This document shows positions 54,619 to 61,402 of a stretch of 64,000 nucleotides of DNA, one piece after another; within the stretch, counting starts at the first letter, position 1, and every line of letters begins with the position of its first letter. The position numbers were made by a program, and so were the translations under genes. The stretch covers positions 124,001 through 188,000 of the forward strand of contig CBDCWT010000045.1 of the NCBI GenBank assembly GCA_965223305.1, read 5' to 3'. Under the pieces are notes generated by a model. That model was not told where the DNA came from and made no database searches. It saw only the letters and a list, made by a program, of their open reading frames with translations. This DNA comes from CBDCWT01 sp965223305 (GTDB lineage Bacteria > Planctomycetota > Planctomycetia > Pirellulales > Pirellulaceae).

Positions 54619-54954
54619 GTGCCTCGCCCTGGACTGGCGTTTTGAGTTTAATGGTCGAATGGAAAGGATGCTGCTGCCCTTTCGGCTAGATTACAAGATT
54701 TGACACGCGTTTTCCAGTGTTGTCGGTGGTTTCGGGCCGCGCAGCCGCCCCGGCAGATTCAGCACACACAGAAGGGGGTACTTCCGCTGCTGAAACCGCT
54801 CTGATTGGGGGGCTAGCTGTGCCGGCTTCGGTCTTAACATTTCTTCCCACCGGTGCGTTCCATCGGGCACGTTCTGAAGCGAGTGCTTTTCGCGCCGATC
54901 GACTCAATCGGAACCCGAAGCGCAAGTTTTGATGTTGCGCATTTCGCCTCAATC

Positions 54955-55137
54955 GGAACCCGAAGCGTAAGCGAGGGAACAACTTGCGATGGTACGCCAA
55001 CTCTCCCTCGCTTACGCTTCGGGTTCCGAAAAACGCGGCAAATTGGCAGCTTGTGCAATCCGCCAAACTCTGGCGAGTTCGGCTACGCTGCAAATCAGCC
55101 GCTGGGCGTTAGCCCACGGTTCCCCAGCGAAACCGAC
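54955..55137. repeat. perfect NPKRKRG-type palindrome plus CCAAACTCTGG unit
   Basis: 54955-55027: 24-bp arms starting GGAACCCGAAGCGTAAGCGA with ~25 bases between. 55061-55137: CCAAACTCTGGCGAGTTCGG repeat unit. No gene between the sigma factor promoter side and 55450 is supported. Confidence 0.85.
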
Positions 55138-55452
55138 ATCCGCAAGTTTGTGAAAGGCAAAGGCTGCATCAAACTCCAAGCGGGCGGATGAAGTGCAAGT
55201 TTTTTTCAGTCGTGTAAAAAATTGCGCGACCTACTTTTTTTGGGGGGGTGACACGATTGGCCGCATCACTGCCAGCACTGCTTCTTTTTGGTAATCAGTA
55301 CGAGCCTGAGATCCGGCGTGGAACGGGAAAAGAGGATTTCGGGGCGTACTTGTGGGGGGGTTGGATCTGGGTACGTTCGTGGTTTTTTCTGCTTCTCGGC
55401 GCTCGATCCGCCCCGCTGAACTCCATTAAGTAAGAAAATTTTGGAATCCTCA

Positions 55453-55515
55453 AGAATTATCGTCCGCCCAGACGGCAAAAAAGCGATTGTACTTATAGAG
55501 GGGCAGGTTTGCCCC
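55453..55515 (+). promoter_or_regulatory. conserved upstream element B (promoter-like) with hairpin
   Basis: CGTCCGC at 55461, 14 bases, AGCGATTGTACTTATAGAGG from 55482, then GGGGCA (55500-55505)/TGCCCC (55510-55515) hairpin. Exact counterpart of element A. It lies ~70 bases upstream of the HD-GYP gene start. Confidence 0.5.
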
Positions 55516-55583
55516 GCCAGCGCAGACGCGTATGTGCTGGTCGGGGCTTATTTTGCTCAACTAAAAAACAATTTGGTGACCCG

Positions 55584-56894
55584 ATGGATGATGCTAAGGA
55601 GAGCGTCAGGGCAGGGACGGAAGAACTTCAGGTAGGTCGCAGACTAAAACACGCAATCTACGACACCAACGGGGCACTTTTATTGGCGGCCGGTTCGATG
55701 GTCACCGGCGACGTCAAACTCCAGCTGTTACGCCGGGGAATCCGCGAAGTAGCGGTGCATCCCGAGGACGCGCCGCCAGGCGCCTCGGCACCACTCGCCG
55801 AGCGAGTCTCCATTTCGCTTTCTTCTGAGGCCGAGCTTGCTGCCCAGGTGGCCCGGCTGAATTCGGCGATTCGGCTCGTCGTCGAGAATCAAGGGCCTCC
55901 GGTACGTGATGCGATCACGTCACCCGGTTTGCGGACCTACGACGAGCAGCGTCAGCAACAGTTGATCCACCGCTTCGACGGCGCCGCTTCGGTGATCCAG
56001 GAAATGGTGGGGCAGCTGCTGGAGGGAACCGAGCAGGATGCGACTCAGCTGTCAGCGATCGCTGACCAGTATACCGAGGAGATGACCGCCGACACCGATC
56101 AGGTGATCGCGATCAGCGAACAGCACGGTTATTCGGGCGATCTGGCGCGGAGGTCGGTGCGGCTGGCCACGCTATCGATGGCGGCCGGGATCCACCACGG
56201 CTTCGATGTCGAGAACCTGAGGGACTTGGGTACCTGTGCCATCGTCCACGATTGGGGAATGTACTGTCTTTCCGAACGGCTGCTCGATCCGTTGGAACCG
56301 TTCTCCGATGCCGACTGGCATTACTTCATGAAGCATCCAGGCTACACGTTGGATGCGCTCGAACAGATGGATGGCTTGTCTGATGCAGTTCGACTGGCCG
56401 CCTATCAAGTCCACGAGCAAATGGATGGGTCGGGGTATCCCGGCGGAATCAGTGGCGACCGGATCCACCCCTTCGCCAAAATCATCAATGTCGTGGACGA
56501 GTACTTGTTCTTGACGTCCGACGTGCGCGGCCGCCCCGCCATCTATCCTTACGATGCCATGGTCTATCTGTTGACTCAGACCAGTCTCGGACGCTTCGAC
56601 CCGGATGCAACGCGAGCGGTGGTCGAGTTGTTATCGGTCTTCCCGATCGGCAGCCATGTGCAGCTAAGCGATGGGAGCCCGGCGGTCGTCCTGCGGCAAA
56701 ACGGCGGCGAGCACACCCGGCCGATTGTCCAACGACTGTCCGAAGAGACGGGCCAACCGATGGAGGACGGTGGGTTGGTCGATTTGACGCGCAGCGACGT
56801 AACGATCAGCGGCCCGCTGCCAACGCCGAACCGCCACGAGATGCGGCTCGAGCGGGACATGATGGCCGAGATCATCTGGCAAGGACCCGAGTGA
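55584..56894 (+). CDS. HD-GYP domain protein (putative c-di-GMP phosphodiesterase)
   Basis: 436 residues from ATG 55584 (GGTGA upstream). N-terminal part: GRRLKHAIYDTNGALLLAAGSMVTGDVKLQLLRRG, a short regulatory domain common before HD-GYP. HD-GYP domain (~200-340): CAIVHDWGMY (HD pair), MKHPGYTLDALEQM, HEQMDGSGYPGGISGDRIHPFAKIIN... with the GYP motif, and VVDEY. Metal-binding His and Asp positions are present, so hydrolysis of c-di-GMP is expected. A C-terminal ~90 residues resembles the small domain after HD-GYP in related proteins (FPIGSHVQLSDGSPAVVL). Works against the GGDEF protein at 48454; this is inference. Confidence 0.85.
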   Translation: MDDAKESVRAGTEELQVGRRLKHAIYDTNGALLLAAGSMVTGDVKLQLLRRGIREVAVHPEDAPPGASAPLAERVSISLSSEAELAAQVARLNSAIRLVVENQGPPVRDAITSPGLRTYDEQRQQQLIHRFDGAASVIQEMVGQLLEGTEQDATQLSAIADQYTEEMTADTDQVIAISEQHGYSGDLARRSVRLATLSMAAGIHHGFDVENLRDLGTCAIVHDWGMYCLSERLLDPLEPFSDADWHYFMKHPGYTLDALEQMDGLSDAVRLAAYQVHEQMDGSGYPGGISGDRIHPFAKIINVVDEYLFLTSDVRGRPAIYPYDAMVYLLTQTSLGRFDPDATRAVVELLSVFPIGSHVQLSDGSPAVVLRQNGGEHTRPIVQRLSEETGQPMEDGGLVDLTRSDVTISGPLPTPNRHEMRLERDMMAEIIWQGPE

Positions 56895-57070
56895 ACGCGC
56901 ATTGTTTGCCAGGTGCCAGCAGCAACGGTGGCGCACACGTCACCGTTCGCTCAGTTGGTGTTCCTGGGCTGCTATCAAGCATAAGGCCAACATTAGCCGA
57001 GCCGCGTTAGCGGCCGGTTCGCGGTCATGCAGTGGTAAAGCGGCCGGGGCGTACCACAAGATCAATGGGC

Positions 57071-57122
57071 ATCCTGTTGATCCTGTAATCCTGTCCAGAC
57101 AGGATTACAGGATCAACAGGAT
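57071..57122. terminator. perfect 24-bp hairpin, possible terminator
   Basis: Arms of 24 bp (57071-57094 and 57099-57122) with loop CCAG, built from TCCTGTTGATCCTGTAATCC. It is a widespread bacterial repeat, found in the gap between the HD-GYP stop and the BI-1 gene. No U-run follows, so the terminator role is a guess. Confidence 0.6.
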
Positions 57123-57260
57123 CGAGGGAAGCGAAGGTAGCTGTCCCCCATGCTAGTAGTGGCGCCATGGCCAGGGCTCACACGCAAACTCGCAAATTCC
57201 TGCTATACTTGGGTTGAGCCCACATGCCGCCAATGAGAAACCCGGTTCGAGGAGTCGATC

Positions 57261-57974
57261 ATGAGCTATGCAGATAACCCTTACTCTTCCCCGACGTTTA
57301 CCATTGCGGCGGATGCCGCCGAGCAGGAGCGGGCCGGTTTTATTACCAAGACCTACGCGCACCTGATCGGTGCCGTCTTGGCGTTCGTGCTGCTCGAAGC
57401 CATCCTGCTCAGCCTGCCCATCACCGCCAACCTGGCCGCTGTTGTTACAGCAAGTCGCTTCAGCTGGTTGCTGTTTTTCGGTGGGTTCATGTTGGTCAGC
57501 TGGATCGCCGAAAACTGGTCCCGCTCTGCCACGTCGCTGACCACCCAGTACATGGGGCTCGGACTCTTCATTGTCGCCGAAGCGGTTGTCTTTGCCCCGT
57601 TGCTCCTGCAGGCACAGATGTTCGGTCCACAGATCATCCCCACGGCGGGGATTGCCACCGTCGGCCTGTTCGGCTTGCTGACCGCTGTGGTCTTTGTTAC
57701 CCGTGCCAACTTTTCGTTCCTCCGCAGCGCCCTGATCTTTGGGAGCTTCGCGGCTTTCGCCCTCATCGCCTGCGCCATCCTGTTCAACTTCCACCTGGGC
57801 CCCATCTTTGCCGTGGCCATGATCGCACTGGCCTGTGGATATATCCTCTACAACACTTCCAACGTGCTCCACGAATATCGCATCGGTCAACACGTCGCTG
57901 CCTCGCTGGGGCTGTTCGCCTCGCTGGGAGTGCTGTTCTGGTACATCCTGCGGCTGTTCATGTGGCGTGACTGA
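57261..57974 (+). CDS. Bax inhibitor-1/YccA family membrane protein
   Basis: 237 residues. ATG with GAGGA upstream. N-terminal tail, then FITKTYAHLIGAVLAFVLLEA, the usual YccA/BI-1 opening, and seven hydrophobic helices. The C-terminal IFAVAMIALACGYILYNTSNVLHEYR and LRLFMWRD fit the BI-1 signature, with the Asp-containing end. The family works as a membrane ion channel or membrane-protein quality factor in bacteria. A head-to-tail hairpin precedes it; the enolase-type gene converges on it, 18 bases away. Confidence 0.9.
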   Translation: MSYADNPYSSPTFTIAADAAEQERAGFITKTYAHLIGAVLAFVLLEAILLSLPITANLAAVVTASRFSWLLFFGGFMLVSWIAENWSRSATSLTTQYMGLGLFIVAEAVVFAPLLLQAQMFGPQIIPTAGIATVGLFGLLTAVVFVTRANFSFLRSALIFGSFAAFALIACAILFNFHLGPIFAVAMIALACGYILYNTSNVLHEYRIGQHVAASLGLFASLGVLFWYILRLFMWRD

Positions 57975-57992
57975 ACAGACTTGCCGTTGCCG

Positions 57993-59291
57993 TTACCATT
58001 CCGCCACGCTGCCGTCGTCGTGATAGACGCGTGGCATCAAACGCGTGCCGCGAAACGGGTAGTTGGCCAGCGCCCGCTCGGTCAACTCGATACCCAGGCC
58101 CGGCCGCTGGGGCAATGGAAAACGACCGTCGACCATCCGCATCGCCGGGAACCCCAGCCATTCGGCCCAGATCTCTTCCTTCCTGGTCGGTTCGATCCCG
58201 CTACAGATTTCCTGGACCAGGAAGTTGGGCATCGCCGCGTCAACGTGGAGCGTGGCAATCCCGCCGATCGGTCCCTCGCACGAATGCGGCGCCATCATAA
58301 TGCCACTCGCCTCTGCCATGGCGCCAATCTTCCAAAGTGGGCTGATGCCGCCCACGTGATTGATATCGACCTGAATGATGTCAGCGACATGCTGTTCGAT
58401 TACCTCGCGGCAGCCGAATGAAGTCACCAGCCGCTCGCCCGTCGCGATGGGCGTGGCGGTCCGATTGGAAATGCGGGCCATCGCCTTGACGTTTTCAGGT
58501 GGACAGGGCTCTTCAACAAACAGCAGTCGCAGCGGTTCGACCTCCCGGCAGATCACAGTCGCCACGGCAGGGCTGCACTTGGCATGAAAGTCGATGCCGA
58601 TGTCGATGTCGTCACCCAGCCCCTCGCGGAGCCGCGTGATGTAGTCGACGGCTCGCTGAATCGTGCCGTGCGTCTCCAGCCATTCATAAGTGCCAGGAAT
58701 CCCGCTCTTGAACGCCGTCACCCCCAACTGCAAAGCGTTTTCGCGCAGCCGCACCATCTGCTCGCGCGTCTCCGCGCGGGCATGGTAGTAGCCGCGCACG
58801 CCGCGTTCATCGAGCGGGCCGCCGAGCAGCCGATAGACCGGCTGGCCCAACACCTTCCCGCGGATGTCCCACAGGGCCTGGTCGATACCGGACAACGCAG
58901 AACCCAGGATCGGACCGGCACGATAGAACGAGTGGACGTAGATCGACTGCCAGTGATGCTCGACCAGCATCGGGTCCTGGCCGATCAAGAACTCGCGAAG
59001 GTCCGCCAGTGTGGCGATCACCGCCCCCGCCTTGCCCTCCAAAGTCGCCTCGCCCCAACCAACCACGCCACCGTCGGTCTCGATCTTCACAAAGACATAA
59101 GGACGATCACTCTGCGGATCGACCGTCACCCCAAAGGCCTTCAGCTTGGTGATTTTCAAGCGGCCGCTCTCGGCGAGCACCGGTTGCTCGGCATCCGCGC
59201 TGCCGCAGCAGCCGTCGCTGTACTGCGCCGGCAGCATCACACCGGCCATGCCAGCCAGCATCGAGTTTTGGAAGAACACTCGTCGATCCAT
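57993..59291 (-). CDS. enolase-superfamily dehydratase (galactonate dehydratase-like), Tat-type leader
   Basis: 432 residues from ATG 59291, with GGGAGG upstream. The leader MDRRVFFQNSMLAGMAGVML has a twin-Arg motif. Superfamily residues: AFKSGIPG, GIDFHAKCS (metal Asp), LLFVEEPCPPENVKAM (metal Glu), IATGERLV (metal Glu), VDINHVGGIS and MAPHSCEGPIG (catalytic His). The order and motifs fit the mandelate racemase/muconate lactonising group close to DgoD-type galactonate dehydratases. It converts a sugar acid to its 2-keto-3-deoxy form; the sugar is not fixed by sequence. Its first 100 bases are duplicated at 59642-59740. Confidence 0.85.
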   Translation of the reverse strand: MDRRVFFQNSMLAGMAGVMLPAQYSDGCCGSADAEQPVLAESGRLKITKLKAFGVTVDPQSDRPYVFVKIETDGGVVGWGEATLEGKAGAVIATLADLREFLIGQDPMLVEHHWQSIYVHSFYRAGPILGSALSGIDQALWDIRGKVLGQPVYRLLGGPLDERGVRGYYHARAETREQMVRLRENALQLGVTAFKSGIPGTYEWLETHGTIQRAVDYITRLREGLGDDIDIGIDFHAKCSPAVATVICREVEPLRLLFVEEPCPPENVKAMARISNRTATPIATGERLVTSFGCREVIEQHVADIIQVDINHVGGISPLWKIGAMAEASGIMMAPHSCEGPIGGIATLHVDAAMPNFLVQEICSGIEPTRKEEIWAEWLGFPAMRMVDGRFPLPQRPGLGIELTERALANYPFRGTRLMPRVYHDDGSVAEW

Positions 59292-59321
59292 AAAAGATGA
59301 CCTCCCCTCGTTACAGTGCCG
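59222..59321. repeat. 100-bp direct repeat, copy 1 (gene 5' end)
   Basis: Covers the ribosome-binding site and first codons of the dehydratase gene. Its near-identical copy lies at 59642-59740 in the same orientation. Confidence 0.85.
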
Positions 59322-59385
59322 TTGACCTCGCGGTCGGCCCCGCACTGCGTCGCCGCGCAGGTTTCGCCAGCGTCGCTCTGCAATC

Positions 59386-59640
59386 CGCCAAACTCTGGCG
59401 AGTTCGGCTACGCCAAAATCAGCCGCTGGGCGTTAGCCCAATGGCACTCACTTTAGGGGTAGGCCGGAACAAGCGGCGCAAAAGGAGCTTCCATCAGCCT
59501 ACGATTTCCCCGCCGCGCAGTTCCGGCACGCGCCGGTTAGGCAACCCACACGGAGTGCATCAAACTTGGTGCCGCCGGAACAGCGCGGCATCACCTCATG
59601 TCAGAAGCCACCATCCTTCCTGCCGCTTGTCCCGGCCTAC
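59386..59640. repeat. CCAAACTCTGG unit and nested GCCGGAACAAGC palindrome
   Basis: 59386-59440: CCAAACTCTGGCGAGTTCGG unit. 59459-59640: palindromic element from GTAGGCCGGAACAAGCGGCG to CCGCTTGTCCCGGCCTAC. It fills the space between the two copies of the dehydratase 5' end, so it may be the insertion that created the duplication. Confidence 0.75.
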
Positions 59641-59711
59641 GACTGCGCCGGCAGCATCACACCGGCCATGCCAGCCAGCATCGAGTTTTGGAAGAACACT
59701 CGTCGATCCAT
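59637..59711 (-). pseudogene. leader-only micro-ORF from duplicated dehydratase 5' end
   Basis: The duplicated segment (59642-59740) reads 24 codons: MDRRVFFQNSMLAGMAGVML, then PAQS and a TAG that lies in the palindromic element. It keeps the GGAGG ribosome-binding site. It probably makes only a twin-Arg leader-type peptide or nothing. Confidence 0.7.
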
Positions 59712-59749
59712 AAAGATGACCTCCCCGCGTTACAGTGCCGCGTTGGATC

Positions 59750-60871
59750 TTAACTGGCCGCGGCCACGCGGTACCTCTCCAACACCTCGACATCAACTGA
59801 GATGCCCAATCCCGGACCTCGGGGCAGCGCGAAGTAGCCGGCATCGACGGCTTCGATGCGACCACCGATCTCCTCGCGCATACGGCGGGCAGCCTCGTCG
59901 GATGGAAACGGCACCTCTTGGATAAAAAAGTTGGGAATCGCCGCCGCCACATGCAGCGCCGCGGCAGTGGCAATCGGTCCACCCCGCTGGTACGGCGCCA
60001 GCGCCACGTAATAGGTTTCGGCCAAGGCAGCCGCTTTGCGGGCTTGAGTGATCCCCCAGCGGCCGAGGTCGGGGCGAAGTACATCGACGGCGTCCGACCG
60101 TAACACGTCTTGAAACGCGCGATTGCCGCTCGCCGCGCGGCCCCAACCAATCGGAGTACCCTGCTCGGCAGCAATCGAACTCAGCCCCTGCTGGTGGATC
60201 GCGCCGGCTGGTTCGTCCAACCACAGCAAATGAAAGCGTTCCAAATGGCTGGCCAAGGCCCCCGCCTCGGCCGGCGTGGTACGCCCGGCACAGTCGAGCA
60301 CAAAGTCGACTTGCTCGTCGGCAGCCGCGCGCATTCGCTCTAACAGCTCGGCCACCACGGCATAGAAACGGCGGCCCCGCGTGGGCCCAGCGGGAACAGG
60401 CAGCGGCACAACCGCCGCGCGAAATCCCGCCTGCCGAGCACGCTCTAACGAGCGCATCAGAGCCGGCTCGTCTTCGCCTTCCAGCACCGCCGCGGCCCGA
60501 GCTTTGTGGCGAGTCGGTCCTCCCAGCACTTCGTAGGCGGGAGCTTCGGCCAGCTTCCCCAAGAGGTCGATCAGCGCCATGTCGATGGCGCCCGCACCTG
60601 GGGCCAACGTCCCGGCCGGTCGACCGGCCAACAACCGCTGAAGGTACTCGCGGCGGGTCGCATCCTGCCCCACCAAGCGACTTCGATAAGCGGCCAACTG
60701 GCGGGCGGTCGCGACCACGTCACCACCCGCAGCGGCCTCCCCCCAGCCATCTCCCGCCTCGGTTGACAAGCGGACCACGACAAAAGCTCGCCCGTCACCC
60801 GGCTGCTGCACCGGCCAGACGTCCAAACCCGTGATCGAGATCCCGCCAGAATAACCCGCCACCTGTCGCAT
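59750..60871 (-). CDS. enolase-superfamily paralogue lacking key residues
   Basis: 373 residues without leader. The barrel is recognisable: GGPTRHKARA, VDFVLDCAGRT (position of metal Asp), LLWLDEPAG (metal Glu), then GWGRA where TGE would be, VLRPDLGRWGIT, and LAPYQRGGPIATAA where APHxxxGP would be. So the third metal ligand (Glu) and the catalytic His (here Tyr) are missing. C-terminal PRGPGLGISVDVEVLERYRV keeps the family end. It lies upstream of the dehydratase gene, same strand. It may be a non-catalytic or altered-function member. Confidence 0.75.
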   Translation of the reverse strand: MRQVAGYSGGISITGLDVWPVQQPGDGRAFVVVRLSTEAGDGWGEAAAGGDVVATARQLAAYRSRLVGQDATRREYLQRLLAGRPAGTLAPGAGAIDMALIDLLGKLAEAPAYEVLGGPTRHKARAAAVLEGEDEPALMRSLERARQAGFRAAVVPLPVPAGPTRGRRFYAVVAELLERMRAAADEQVDFVLDCAGRTTPAEAGALASHLERFHLLWLDEPAGAIHQQGLSSIAAEQGTPIGWGRAASGNRAFQDVLRSDAVDVLRPDLGRWGITQARKAAALAETYYVALAPYQRGGPIATAAALHVAAAIPNFFIQEVPFPSDEAARRMREEIGGRIEAVDAGYFALPRGPGLGISVDVEVLERYRVAAAS

Positions 60872-61036
60872 CGCTCTACCACCCGCGGGCCAACAGACCA
60901 GACCCGTTCAGCGAAGTCAAGTCTCGCGGACTACACGTCTGGCTCCAGTTAGTCGCCCTCGGTGATGGAGGCGCTAACCAGTCTTCCAATAGGGAGCCGG
61001 ACGTGAGAACCAGTGGCGGGAAAAGATGCTGGTCTT

Positions 61037-61105
61037 GCCGGAACGGCGCGGCGTGGGCAATCGTAGGCGTAGAGATGGCTGCTTGCGCCGCTTGTTCCGG
61101 CCTAC
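61037..61105. repeat. GCCGGAACAAGC-family palindrome
   Basis: Arms GCCGGAACGGCGCGGC and GCCGCTTGTTCCGGCCTAC-like. Related copies at 42417 and 59459. Confidence 0.75.
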
Positions 61106-61138
61106 TTTCTCTGATAATTCAATCGCCTTCACAGCGCA

Positions 61139-61320
61139 CTAGCCCGGATTATTCATGAAGATCGTCGCGAGAGGTTGTAAGTACGTTCGTGGCAAGGAAG
61201 GCGAGCAATTCTTCCGCAGGCGTATTGAAGCAATACGTCGAGGGAGAATTGTGAAGCATGACGAAGCCACGGATGGACTTACGACCTCGCAGCAGATCGC
61301 TCATGAATAATTCGGGCTAG
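61139..61320. mobile_element. foldback MITE-like element, copy 3 (182 bp), inverted relative to copies 1 and 2
   Basis: Same element in the opposite orientation, here flanked by CTAG on both sides rather than TTAA, so the 4-bp flank varies with the site, as expected for target duplication. Termini CCCGGATTATTCATGA and CCCGAATTATTCATGA. It stands downstream of the RND pump stop (61403). Confidence 0.85.
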
Positions 61321-61402
61321 CCACGCTCGACCCGAGTCCTTCCAGCCCCTCTGATCGCGAAGTGCGTTCCCGCACTCCCCAACTGCCCCACGGCGCAGAC
61401 CG

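Noticed and set aside
55200..55450. Possible riboswitch upstream of the HD-GYP gene
   Set aside because: No known c-di-GMP aptamer consensus could be traced; only the short shared element B is supported.
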